NCBI GenBank assembly: GCA_041584015.1
Contig: JBFHES010000090.1
Location: forward strand, 1 to 15,498
Length of the DNA: 15,498 nucleotides
From: JBFHES01 sp041584015
Lineage (GTDB): Bacteria; Bacteroidota; Bacteroidia; Bacteroidales; M50B96
Direction: 5' to 3'
Shown: piece by piece, positions 1 to 7,476 of the stretch
How positions within the stretch are numbered: the first letter of the stretch is position 1
Layout: every line of letters starts with the position of its first letter
Notes under the pieces: model-generated
Seen by the model: the letters and a program-made list of their open reading frames with translations, nothing else
Databases searched by the model: none
What the model was told of the DNA's origin: nothing
Program-made: the position numbers and the translations under genes

Positions 1-1
1 A

Positions 2-733
2 AATGGTATGAGCATACCAACATTAAATGGCGACGATTTAATGGTGACAATTGATGCGTCAGGTAATGTGATGATCGATAATGCGATGGTTATTATGTCT
101 GATGTAATGGCTGACAATGGTGTTGTACACGTAATTGATGCGGTATTAATTCCTGCACCAACATCTAATACAGTTGTTGACATTATTGTAAATTCACCAG
201 ATCACAACACCTTAGAGACAGCAGTATTAGCAGCAGGCTTAGAAGTTGCTTTATCCGGAGCTGGTCCATTTACCGTATTTGCACCAACCGATATGGCTTT
301 TGATAATCTGCCGGCTGGAACATTGGCAGCAGTATTAGCTGATTCAGTTTTATTAAATCATGTGTTAACACATCATGTACATGCTGGTGAAGTATTTTCA
401 AGCGCTTTATTCGACGGAATGACCATTCCAACTTTAAACGGTGATAATCTTACAGTAACCATTGATGCAAACGGAAATGTAATGATTGATAACGCATTGG
501 TGACCATGGCTAATATTATGGCCGATAATGGCGTGGTGCATGTAATTGACGCAGTATTGCTACCGGGACCAGCATCTATCGATGAAAACCTTAATCGCAA
601 TAGCAACGACTATATTATTTATACCGTTGATATGCTCGGAAAAAAGATAGATAGCAGAACACGTAATCAGGTTATTTTTAATGTTTACAAGAGTGGAAAA
701 GTAGAAAAGAAGTACATTCATACAGTACGTTAA
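2..733 (+). CDS. FAS1 (fasciclin) repeat surface protein, C-terminal part
   Basis: The reading frame is open from base 2 and the gene begins upstream of the window; the ATG at 8 is an internal Met, because the residues around it match the second repeat (NGMSIPTLNGDDL versus DGMTIPTLNGDNL). The fragment holds the end of one FAS1 domain (to about residue 50) and one complete FAS1 domain (about residues 53-190) with the H1-type motif TVFAPTDMAFDNLP and the H2-type motif NGVVHVIDAVLLP. After a short linker, a 40-residue tail (YTVDMLGKKID...GKVEKKYIHTVR) resembles a short T9SS sorting domain. FAS1 proteins are adhesion or matrix-binding proteins; here one would be secreted through T9SS and kept on the surface. 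No signal peptide can be judged because the N-terminus is missing. The gene ends in a strong terminator. Family is clear, ligand unknown. Confidence 0.9.
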   Translation, partial: NGMSIPTLNGDDLMVTIDASGNVMIDNAMVIMSDVMADNGVVHVIDAVLIPAPTSNTVVDIIVNSPDHNTLETAVLAAGLEVALSGAGPFTVFAPTDMAFDNLPAGTLAAVLADSVLLNHVLTHHVHAGEVFSSALFDGMTIPTLNGDNLTVTIDANGNVMIDNALVTMANIMADNGVVHVIDAVLLPGPASIDENLNRNSNDYIIYTVDMLGKKIDSRTRNQVIFNVYKSGKVEKKYIHTVR

Positions 734-758
734 TCATATATAAGTTTAGTTTAGGATT

Positions 759-800
759 AAGGTCGTTTTGGTATCCACATACCAAAGCGGCCTTTTTTTA
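759..800 (+). terminator. Rho-independent terminator of the FAS1 gene
   Basis: Arms of 16 nt at 759-774 and 779-794 (AAGGTCGTTTTGGTAT / ATACCAAAGCGGCCTT) pair fully, using G-U pairs, around a 4-nt loop, followed by a T run to 799. It isolates the FAS1 gene from the next gene. Confidence 0.9.
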
Positions 801-812
801 TTGTATAGTTCT

Positions 813-856
813 TTCAACGGTTCGTAGATAAAAACAAGCAGTTCGTTGAAACCGTT
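813..856 (+). repeat. Overlapping inverted repeats upstream of the Lcl gene
   Basis: TTCAACG (813-819) can pair with CGTTGAA (844-850), and the overlapping AACGGTT (816-822) with AACCGTT (850-856). The two pairings share bases, so only one can form at a time. This could be a small regulatory leader or chance; no clear -7 box was found beside it. Confidence 0.3.
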
Positions 857-910
857 TTTAAAGCATGCGGATTTAGGCTTACTTCGTAATTGAATTTTAA
901 TAAACGAGAT

Positions 911-2443
911 ATGAAAAAGTTTAAATACATTCGTTTGGGCTCATTGGCCATAGCAGCGCTTCTGCTTTGTTTTACGCAATTAGATGCAAGGGCACAGGCC
1001 AACTTCCCAATAGTTGATACAGGTCAGGAACAGGCTTATGATAATATTACTGAAATTATTACTCCCGTAAGTGGTACAGCATTTTTTGGGCAGGATGCCA
1101 GTTACGCTGGAAACCAACCATCATATACTGATAATGGCGATGGAACTGTAACAGATAATGTAACAGGACTCATGTGGGTTAAAACACCAGACATGGACAA
1201 TGACGGCGATATCGATTATGATGATAAAATGTCGTATGCCGAGGCAATGGCCGCTGCAAGCACCTTTAATCTGGCAGGCTATACTGATTGGAGATTACCG
1301 ACTATTAAAGAAATGTATTCCTTGAAAATGTTTTATGGTGAAGATCCTAGTGGATACAGTGGAACTTCAACAGCGACCTTAATTCCTTTTATCGACACCA
1401 GTTTTTTCGATTTTGGCTATGGAGATTTAAATGCCGGCGAGCGTATTATTGATGCACAATTGGCGTCGTCAAATATTTATGTGGGAACAACAATGATGGG
1501 CGCTGAAACTATGTTCGGAGTAAATTTTGCCGATGGCCGAATTAAGGGATATCCAACAGGTGCAATGCCAGGTCAAACGGTAGATAAGCAATTTTATGTA
1601 ATGTACGTTCGAGGCAATGCTTATGGCGATAATGATTTTCATGATAACAACGACAGTACCATTACCGATAATGCATCGGGATTAATGTGGACAAAGTACG
1701 ATGATGGTGCCGGAATGAACTGGGAAGATGCATTGGCCTATGCCGAAGCCTCAACAACTGCCGGGTATAGCGATTGGCGTTTACCTAATGTTAAAGAATT
1801 ACAGAGTATTGTTGATTACACGCGCTCACCGCAAACAACAAATTCTGCTGCCATTGATCCAGTATTCGATTGCTCTCAAATTACAGACGAAGGGGGAAAT
1901 ACGAACTATCCATTTTACTGGAGCGGAACAACACACGCTAATATGTCGACCAATAATAGTGGCGCATGGGCATGTTATGTTTGTTTTGGCGAAGCACTTG
2001 GCTTTATGGAAAGTCCGCCAATGTCGGGAAATTATACCTTAATGGATGTGCATGGCGCCGGAGCGCAGCGCAGCGATCCCAAGTTTGGCGACCCTGCAAA
2101 TTATCCCAACGGTAATGGTCCGCAAGGTGATGTGGTACGAATATTTAATCACGTAAGATTAGTGCGTGATGCCGAAACATCTAATGCAATAGAGCAATTC
2201 AATGATTCAAAAATGAAGCTATATCCAAATCCTGCGAAGAATGTATTAAACATCGATTTGGGAATGATAAATGGTGCACAGAGCATAAAGGTTTACAACT
2301 TATGCGGTCAGCAGCTAATTGCAGTATCTATAGAGAATTCAAATATATATGCCTTGCATGTTGAAGCTTTACCAAAAGGCATGTATTTCATTCAGGTACT
2401 AGGTACTTCTGATAAGCATACAAGCAGGTTTATTGTAGAGTAA
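911..2443 (+). CDS. Secreted DUF1566/Lcl-domain protein with T9SS tail
   Basis: 510 residues from the ATG at 911; the frame is open further upstream only from a TTG at 890, but the ATG gives a clean signal peptide (MKKFKYIRLGS, hydrophobic core, ARAQA cut site near residue 30). Two Lcl/DUF1566 units follow: DNGDGTVTDNVTGLMW to AGYTDWRLPTIKEM (about 74-135), and DNNDSTITDNASGLMW to GYSDWRLPNVKEL (about 246-297), the latter continuing to YWSGTTHA and FNHVRLVRD. An acidic loop, DMDNDGDIDYDD, inside the first unit looks like an EF-hand/dockerin-type calcium loop. The last ~80 residues (KLYPNPAKNVLNID, IKVYNLCGQQL, GMYFIQVLG) are a type A T9SS sorting domain. Lcl domains are carbohydrate or surface-binding folds in Legionella collagen-like protein and many Bacteroidota exoproteins. 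Probably a surface or released binding protein; exact ligand unknown. Confidence 0.88.
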   Translation: MKKFKYIRLGSLAIAALLLCFTQLDARAQANFPIVDTGQEQAYDNITEIITPVSGTAFFGQDASYAGNQPSYTDNGDGTVTDNVTGLMWVKTPDMDNDGDIDYDDKMSYAEAMAAASTFNLAGYTDWRLPTIKEMYSLKMFYGEDPSGYSGTSTATLIPFIDTSFFDFGYGDLNAGERIIDAQLASSNIYVGTTMMGAETMFGVNFADGRIKGYPTGAMPGQTVDKQFYVMYVRGNAYGDNDFHDNNDSTITDNASGLMWTKYDDGAGMNWEDALAYAEASTTAGYSDWRLPNVKELQSIVDYTRSPQTTNSAAIDPVFDCSQITDEGGNTNYPFYWSGTTHANMSTNNSGAWACYVCFGEALGFMESPPMSGNYTLMDVHGAGAQRSDPKFGDPANYPNGNGPQGDVVRIFNHVRLVRDAETSNAIEQFNDSKMKLYPNPAKNVLNIDLGMINGAQSIKVYNLCGQQLIAVSIENSNIYALHVEALPKGMYFIQVLGTSDKHTSRFIVE

Positions 2444-2460
2444 ATAGAATTAATGGTAGG

Positions 2461-2479
2461 CTCCACATTGGTAGTGGAG
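2461..2479 (+). repeat. Short hairpin after the Lcl gene
   Basis: CTCCAC (2461-2466) pairs with GTGGAG (2474-2479) across a 7-nt loop. It lies between the stop codon and the true terminator and has no T tract, so it may only protect the mRNA 3' end. Confidence 0.4.
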
Positions 2480-2499
2480 ACGGGAGATTAATAGTGGGT

Positions 2500-2534
2500 A
2501 GAAGAGTTTCTGTTAAGGGAACTCTTCTTTTTTT
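2500..2534 (+). terminator. Rho-independent terminator of the Lcl gene
   Basis: AGAAGAGTT (2500-2508) pairs with AACTCTTCT (2520-2528), 11-nt loop, followed by seven or more T. It closes the secreted-protein unit before the VTC/CotH operon. Confidence 0.85.
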
Positions 2535-2679
2535 GTTGCACCCATGAGCTTAATGAAAGCTTCTTGCTCTGCTAATAATGTCGTTTCTCATAAAAAAAAC
2601 TCTATTGATAAAAAAACACTGTTTATAGACTCGAAAGTCCGATTCATTGATCGCTTTTTAATATGGTCTGATTGAGCCG

Positions 2680-2687
2680 TATGTTTG
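2680..2687 (+). promoter_or_regulatory. Bacteroidota -7 box for the VTC-CotH operon
   Basis: TATGTTTG matches the TAnnTTTG consensus exactly and lies 25 nt before the ATG of the VTC gene, giving a leader of about 20 nt. No convincing -33 TTG is seen at the usual distance, so confidence is moderate. Confidence 0.5.
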
Positions 2688-2712
2688 GGCTATAATCAAA
2701 ATTCAACCAGCA

Positions 2713-3474
2713 ATGTTAAACACAGAATCATTCGAGACTATTCAATTAAAGGAGATGGATCAGGTTAAGCTAATGAACCGAACGGATACCAAGTATTGGT
2801 TTCATATGAAAGAAATGCAGCTTATTCTGGATGCCATTAAGGATGATTATTATGTGTTGAATATTGACGGTAAGGGGCAGCTACCTTATGCAACAAGCTA
2901 TTTTGATACAGAAAATAATGAGATGTTCATTAATCATCATAATGGAAAGCGAAACAGGTATAAAGTGCGCAAACGTAGTTATGTGAATTCCGGAATTAGT
3001 TTTCTGGAAGTAAAGTTCAAAACCAATAAAGGGCGCACAATTAAAAAGCGAATTTCCATTGAAGCAAACGATCCAAAATTCACAAAAGAGGAAGATGCTT
3101 TTTTACAATCGGTAGCGCCATATGCTGCCAACGATTTGCAGTTGTCCTTACTAAACGAATTTTCACGAATCACCTTAGTAAATAAGAATTTTAAGGAGCG
3201 CTGCACCATCGATTTGAACCTGCATTTTGAGTACGAAGACAAAGCGGTATTGCTTAGTAATATGGTGATTGTTGAGATAAAGTCAGAAGGAAAGTCAAGT
3301 TCGCCTTTGGTGCTAGCACTTAGAGATCATAGAATAAAAACTTCGGGTTTTAGTAAATACTGTGTTGGACGAACAATGACAGATTTGAGTTTAAAACGCA
3401 ATTCATTTAAAGCAAAAATAAGAAGCATTGAGAAGATGCTCGATTTCAATTTTAACATTTACCAAACAGCTTAA
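2713..3474 (+). CDS. VTC-domain polyphosphate polymerase-like protein
   Basis: 253 residues, the usual size for a stand-alone bacterial VTC domain of the triphosphate tunnel metalloenzyme superfamily. Visible tunnel motifs: NRTDTKYWF (residues 22-30), YATSYFDTENNEMF (59-72), KRNRYKVRKRSY (79-90) with several basic residues, FLEVKFKTNKGRTIKKR (97-113), LNEFSRITLVNK (147-158), IVEIKSEG (186-193) with the metal-type Glu, and GFSKYCVG (212-219). In yeast Vtc4 this fold makes polyphosphate from ATP; bacterial members are mostly uncharacterised. It has no signal peptide or membrane helix and so is cytosolic, probably docked to the DUF4956 membrane protein encoded 4 nt downstream. First gene of the four-gene operon. 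Family assignment is strong; polymerase activity is inferred. Confidence 0.9.
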   Translation: MLNTESFETIQLKEMDQVKLMNRTDTKYWFHMKEMQLILDAIKDDYYVLNIDGKGQLPYATSYFDTENNEMFINHHNGKRNRYKVRKRSYVNSGISFLEVKFKTNKGRTIKKRISIEANDPKFTKEEDAFLQSVAPYAANDLQLSLLNEFSRITLVNKNFKERCTIDLNLHFEYEDKAVLLSNMVIVEIKSEGKSSSPLVLALRDHRIKTSGFSKYCVGRTMTDLSLKRNSFKAKIRSIEKMLDFNFNIYQTA

Positions 3475-3478
3475 GATT

Positions 3479-4183
3479 ATGACAGATTTAGCAATGATAT
3501 TAAACGATGTAAGCGCAAGCGTAGCCCAGGTGAGCGATATTCAAAACTGGGAAGATGGATTACGATTCTTAGGAATTAAACTCATTAACGTTTCAGATTT
3601 TAGCGAACTGCTGGTGCGTTTTACGCTCAACACTTCACTACTGTTCATCGTTATTCATTACATGTATGCCCGAACCAGCAAGCGTAAAGATTATTACTTC
3701 TCTTACCTTGCCATTGGTGTGATTGTTTTCCTGCTTAGTTTCTTATTGAACAATGTGAAGCTGGAGCTGGGATTTGCACTTGGATTGTTTGCCATTTTTG
3801 GAATTATCCGATATAGAACGGATACCATCCCGATAAAGGAGATGACCTACCTTTTCATCATTATTGGAATTTCCGTAATCAATGCTTTGGCGAGTAAAAA
3901 GGTGAGTTATGCTGAGTTGATTTTTACCAATGCTGCTATTCTGGCCGGCTTATGGATTTTAGAGAAACGTTTATCGCTTAAACAAGAACTGTCTGTTCGC
4001 TTAATTTATGAGAAGATTGAGAACATTCATACCATGAGCGAAGATTTGATGTTAAGCGATTTGAGAGAACGCACCGGTATTAACATAACCCGCTACGAGA
4101 TTAAGAAAATCGATTTCTTGCGAGATGTTGCTGAGATCAACTTATTCTACAATGCAAACGGAGGCCACGGACATGAAAAATAG
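3479..4183 (+). CDS. DUF4956 integral membrane protein
   Basis: 234 residues from the ATG at 3479, 4 nt after the VTC stop; a longer in-frame TTG start lies inside the VTC gene and is rejected. Hydrophobic segments fall near residues 45-64, 72-91, 97-111, 122-138 and 147-160, followed by a ~70-residue cytosolic tail. The central FGIIRYRTDTIPIKEMTYLF (about 108-127) with its GISVINALA continuation is the DUF4956 hallmark. DUF4956 proteins are repeatedly found beside VTC and CotH genes (recalled from family knowledge, not searched). The conserved charged loop RYRTDTIPIKE in the membrane region suggests anion or polyphosphate handling, but no member's function is known to me. The C-terminal tail (RERTGINITRYEIKKIDFL) looks like a small globular domain. 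Family confident, role unknown. Confidence 0.88.
   Translation: MTDLAMILNDVSASVAQVSDIQNWEDGLRFLGIKLINVSDFSELLVRFTLNTSLLFIVIHYMYARTSKRKDYYFSYLAIGVIVFLLSFLLNNVKLELGFALGLFAIFGIIRYRTDTIPIKEMTYLFIIIGISVINALASKKVSYAELIFTNAAILAGLWILEKRLSLKQELSVRLIYEKIENIHTMSEDLMLSDLRERTGINITRYEIKKIDFLRDVAEINLFYNANGGHGHEK
4160..4164 (+). promoter_or_regulatory. Shine-Dalgarno fixing the DUF2490 start
   Basis: GGAGG lies 8 nt before the ATG at 4173, inside the end of the DUF4956 gene. It supports this start over the upstream in-frame ATG at 4125. Confidence 0.6.
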
Positions 4184-4817
4184 AATAGTAATACTGATGC
4201 TCATACTTGCGCTAGGTTCATTTAATGGACTGGCACAAGACGTTCAAAATGAATTTCAGGCCAGAACATCGCTCGAGCTTACATACAAGCCCATAAAGCG
4301 GTTAAAACTCACTTTATCGCCAGAGGTACGATACGACGAAACGTTTACTGTGGAGAAATATCATTTTGAACTTGGCACCGATTACACCTTGAACGAAAAC
4401 CTAGCCGTAGGTGTAGATTACCGTTATGTTGTTAATCCCAGAGAAACAAAGGAAACTGAACTGTTGTCGCGGTATGCATTGCATGCAACCTGGAAAAGTA
4501 GCTATGGTAATTACGACCCGTCGTTTCGCGTGGCATATAGTAACTATGCCGACGATAACGGGGCTAATGACAACTACCTGCGCTTTAAAGCAAAATTGAA
4601 ATACGACATTCCGAAAAACAAACTCACGCCCCTAATCGGTGCGGAGGCATTTCGAAATCAAACCACCGATGAGCTTTACAAGATGCGCTATACCTTAGGT
4701 GTCGATTACAAATTATTCAAAAAAAATCACATCGGATTTAGATACAAACTCGACTTCTATCGTACGGCATACAAAAACCGACACCTTGTTTGTCTGCAGT
4801 ACAAAATCAAATTTTAA
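4173..4817 (+). CDS. DUF2490-like outer-membrane beta-barrel protein
   Basis: 214 residues from the ATG at 4173, overlapping the DUF4956 gene by 11 nt and preceded by GGAGG. The N-terminus is a signal peptide (MKNRIVILMLILALGSFNGLA, cut before QDV). The rest alternates polar and aromatic/hydrophobic residues in many short strands (LKLTLSPEVRYDETF, LAVGVDYRYVV, SFRVAYSNYADD, YLRFKAKLKYD, HIGFRYKLDFYR) and ends in YKIKF, a terminal-aromatic beta signal. This pattern fits DUF2490, a small barrel of about 10-12 strands. As third gene of the VTC/DUF4956/CotH operon it may provide an outer-membrane pore or anchor for that system. Family moderately sure; function unknown. Confidence 0.8.
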   Translation: MKNRIVILMLILALGSFNGLAQDVQNEFQARTSLELTYKPIKRLKLTLSPEVRYDETFTVEKYHFELGTDYTLNENLAVGVDYRYVVNPRETKETELLSRYALHATWKSSYGNYDPSFRVAYSNYADDNGANDNYLRFKAKLKYDIPKNKLTPLIGAEAFRNQTTDELYKMRYTLGVDYKLFKKNHIGFRYKLDFYRTAYKNRHLVCLQYKIKF

Positions 4818-4822
4818 GGAGG
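4816..4822 (+). promoter_or_regulatory. Strong Shine-Dalgarno for the CotH gene
   Basis: AAGGAGG overlaps the stop codon of the barrel gene and lies 6 nt before the ATG at 4829. It supports the lipoprotein start over the in-frame ATG at 4790 inside the barrel gene. Such strong sites are uncommon in Bacteroidota. Confidence 0.75.
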
Positions 4823-4828
4823 AATATC

Positions 4829-6193
4829 ATGAGAAATAAATTTATAATACTACCACTGGTTTTGGTAATCATCTTTGGTTGCCGTAAAGATGATATTGTA
4901 ACAGTTCTTACTGATGTTGATTACGCCGATTGGACTGAAGCAACACATGGTGCAAGTACCAGCCCCGATTATAGTGTCGTATTTAATCAGGATGAAGTAT
5001 TACGTTTCGATATTGAGATTAGCGAAGCTAACTGGGATGCCATGCAAGCAGATTTAGATGATATTTTCGGGTCAAGTTTTGGCGGTCCGGGCGGAGGTAT
5101 GGCCAGTAGTACAGATTCCGATCCGGTTTGGGTGCCCTGCAATTTTCGCTTTAACGATACCGAATGGTATAATGTTGGGGTTCGTTACAAGGGGAATTCC
5201 AGTCTACAGTCAGCTTATCAATCTGGTAATAACAAGCTGTCTTTCAAACTCGATTTCGATGAATTTGAAGATTATTCCAGCGATTACCAAAACCAGCGCT
5301 TTTATGGATTCCGACAACTGAACCTGAATAATAATTTCGATGATCCATCATTAATGCGAGAAAAAGTTGGTGCCGATTTGTTCAGGCAGTTTGGTTTAGC
5401 TGCTGCACATACCGCCTTTTGCGTGGTGTATGTCGACCACGGCGATGGACCACAGTATTTTGGAGTTTATGCCTTGGTTGAGGAAGTGGATGACACGGTA
5501 CTCGACGATCAGTTTGCTGATGGTAGTGGTAATTTGTACAAACCCGACGGCGATGCTGCTTCCTTTGCTTCCGGTACTTTTGATGAGGGAGAAATGGAAG
5601 TTAAAACCAACATTGAGACCTGCAATTACAATGATGTGGAAGCACTGTATGATATTATCAATAGCAGTACACGTACTTCAAACACCGAACAATGGAAAAG
5701 CGATCTGGAAGCGGTATTTAATGTGGATGTTTTTATAAAGTGGTTGGCAGCAAATACCACAATCCAAAACTGGGATACCTATGGAGTAATGACACACAAT
5801 TATTACCTCTACAATAATCCGTCGGATAACAAGCTTACCTGGATTCCGTGGGACAATAACGAGGCATTTCAGGAAGGGAAACAAGGCGGTGCGTTAAGCC
5901 TTGGATTAACAGAAGTAAGTAGCAGCTGGCCTCTGATCAAATACATTAAAGCCAACGATGAATACAACGCAAAATACGAAAGCTATTTGCAGCAGTTTAT
6001 CGACGAAGTATTTGTTCCATCAACCATGAGTGCAAGTTATGAGCAATATGCCAACATGCTGCAAGAACATGCCTATGCCGAAGAATCAGGATATACTTAT
6101 ATTCAATACGATTCAGAATTCGATCAGGCGGTATCAACACTGAAAAGCCACGCGCAATCAAGAACCAGTGCTGTTAACGCTTATTTAAACTAA
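4829..6193 (+). CDS. CotH-kinase family lipoprotein
   Basis: 454 residues from the ATG at 4829. The N-terminus is a lipoprotein signal (MRNKFIILPLVLVIIFGC, lipid Cys18). A CotH domain fills the rest: FNQDEVLRFDIEISEANWDAM, a Gly-rich GGPGGGM insertion, WVPCNFRFNDTEWYNVGVRYK ending in the KGNSS phosphate-loop-like motif, KLSFKLDFDEF, FYGFRQLNLNNNFDDPSLMRE, YFGVYALVEEVDDT, GNLYKPDGDA, and a C-terminal HNYYLYNNPSDNKLTWIPWDNNEAF. CotH of Bacillus is an atypical protein kinase that phosphorylates spore-coat proteins; Bacteroidota homologues are exported lipoproteins of unknown substrate. The last motif reads WDNN where many members have WDxD, so a metal ligand may differ. Last gene of the operon, 11 nt after the barrel gene. 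An envelope protein or glycan substrate is inferred. Confidence 0.9.
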   Translation: MRNKFIILPLVLVIIFGCRKDDIVTVLTDVDYADWTEATHGASTSPDYSVVFNQDEVLRFDIEISEANWDAMQADLDDIFGSSFGGPGGGMASSTDSDPVWVPCNFRFNDTEWYNVGVRYKGNSSLQSAYQSGNNKLSFKLDFDEFEDYSSDYQNQRFYGFRQLNLNNNFDDPSLMREKVGADLFRQFGLAAAHTAFCVVYVDHGDGPQYFGVYALVEEVDDTVLDDQFADGSGNLYKPDGDAASFASGTFDEGEMEVKTNIETCNYNDVEALYDIINSSTRTSNTEQWKSDLEAVFNVDVFIKWLAANTTIQNWDTYGVMTHNYYLYNNPSDNKLTWIPWDNNEAFQEGKQGGALSLGLTEVSSSWPLIKYIKANDEYNAKYESYLQQFIDEVFVPSTMSASYEQYANMLQEHAYAEESGYTYIQYDSEFDQAVSTLKSHAQSRTSAVNAYLN

Positions 6194-6239
6194 TAACAAA
6201 TGGACTTTATATTGATGTTTAGTGTTGGTGAATGATGTG

Positions 6240-6281
6240 TTTAGACCTTCAACTCTTGATGGGGGAGTTGGATGGTCTAAA
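6240..6281 (+). repeat. Two-tier hairpin between the CotH and kinase genes
   Basis: Outer arms TTTAGACC (6240-6247) and GGTCTAAA (6274-6281) are perfect, and inner arms CAACTC (6250-6255) and GAGTTG (6265-6270) are perfect. No T run follows, so it is either a weak terminator or an mRNA-end stabiliser for the CotH operon. The rest of the 179-nt gap shows nothing clear. Confidence 0.6.
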
Positions 6282-6372
6282 CCTTCTACTATCATTTGGA
6301 TCAACATTAATTGCAGTCCGGGAATTATACTATAACTTAGCGTCATTGCTAAAAAACTGCTGAGGCACTAAC

Positions 6373-7476
6373 ATGAAAGAAAAAAGAAAGAATCTGTTTA
6401 AGCTATTCGAGCCATTCTTAATTTCGATATTCTGGATTTTGCTTTTTATTTCGCCACTATTTATCGGCGATAATGAAATGAGCTGGATACATGTGTTAAA
6501 AGTCTGGAAATCATTATTGCCATATCTCCTGCTATTTCTCATCAATCGCTTTGTATTTCTGCCATTGTTGTTCTTTAAAAATCAGCGGATTCTTTTTATT
6601 CTTGCAAACCTTACGCTCATAACTGTAATGGCATTTGGTGTATTTTATAGTCAGAATACAAATGAGCACCCAGGAAACAGATCAATTGCAAACGAGCGTC
6701 TTATGCCGGATCGTGGGCCCGGACAAATGCCTCCACTGGGTCCAAGAGTCCGAAGAGACATGCCAAAGCCACCACCCAACCCAATGCCGCCTTACATTAG
6801 TTTCATGATTATCTCCATATTGATTGTTGGATTTGATACGGGCCTAAAGTTGTCGGTTAAGTGGGTGCAGTCGGAACAAAAACGCGTGAGCGCCGAAAAA
6901 GAAAATGTGGAAAGTCAGTTGGCGTTTCTTCGAAACCAGGTGAGCCCGCACTTTTTTATGAACACCTTAAACAACATTCATGCGCTCATCGATTTTGATG
7001 CAGCAGAAGCCAAAGAGTCAATTATTCGCCTTTCAAAACTTATGCGTCACTTGCTTTATGATTCTGAGGTTAGCCTTATTCCTATTCAAAAGGAGTACGA
7101 GTTTATTAGCAATTATGTCGATTTAATGAAACTGCGATATTCTGATAAGGTGCAAATAAATCTACAGTTACCTTCGGAACTACAAGACAAAAAAATTCCA
7201 CCCTTACTATTTACCTCTTTTGTAGAGAACGCTTTTAAGTATGGTATTAGTTATGAGCAAAGCTCGTTTATAAATATCTCCTTTGCGAATGACGCTCAGC
7301 ATTTATTTTTCGAAATAAGTAATAGCATTCCTAAAAACCAGAAAGAACAAGAAGTGGGCGGAATAGGCATTGAGAATTCGCGCAAGCGATTGAACTTATT
7401 ATATGCCAATAATTACGATTTGAACATTAAGCATAGCGAAGATGTATTTACTGTTAGTTTAAAAATTCCGGTATGA
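6373..7476 (+). CDS. LytS/YehU-type sensor histidine kinase
   Basis: 367 residues. Four membrane segments near residues 9-31, 45-66, 74-92 and 141-160. Between the third and fourth lies a ~45-residue Pro/Arg/Gly-rich loop (PDRGPGQMPPLGPRVRRDMP, then KPPPNPMPP). A coiled-coil linker (about 160-187) leads to the His_kinase domain QVSPHFFMNTLNNI with phospho-acceptor His193, then the ATPase domain with N box SFVENAFKYG (Asn286) and G box GGIGIENSRKRL. There is no large extracytoplasmic sensor, so the membrane bundle or the Pro-rich loop probably senses the signal. It should phosphorylate the LytTR regulator whose ATG overlaps its stop by 4 nt. The signal and targets are unknown; the adjacent CotH operon is a candidate by position only. 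Confidence 0.93.
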   Translation: MKEKRKNLFKLFEPFLISIFWILLFISPLFIGDNEMSWIHVLKVWKSLLPYLLLFLINRFVFLPLLFFKNQRILFILANLTLITVMAFGVFYSQNTNEHPGNRSIANERLMPDRGPGQMPPLGPRVRRDMPKPPPNPMPPYISFMIISILIVGFDTGLKLSVKWVQSEQKRVSAEKENVESQLAFLRNQVSPHFFMNTLNNIHALIDFDAAEAKESIIRLSKLMRHLLYDSEVSLIPIQKEYEFISNYVDLMKLRYSDKVQINLQLPSELQDKKIPPLLFTSFVENAFKYGISYEQSSFINISFANDAQHLFFEISNSIPKNQKEQEVGGIGIENSRKRLNLLYANNYDLNIKHSEDVFTVSLKIPV

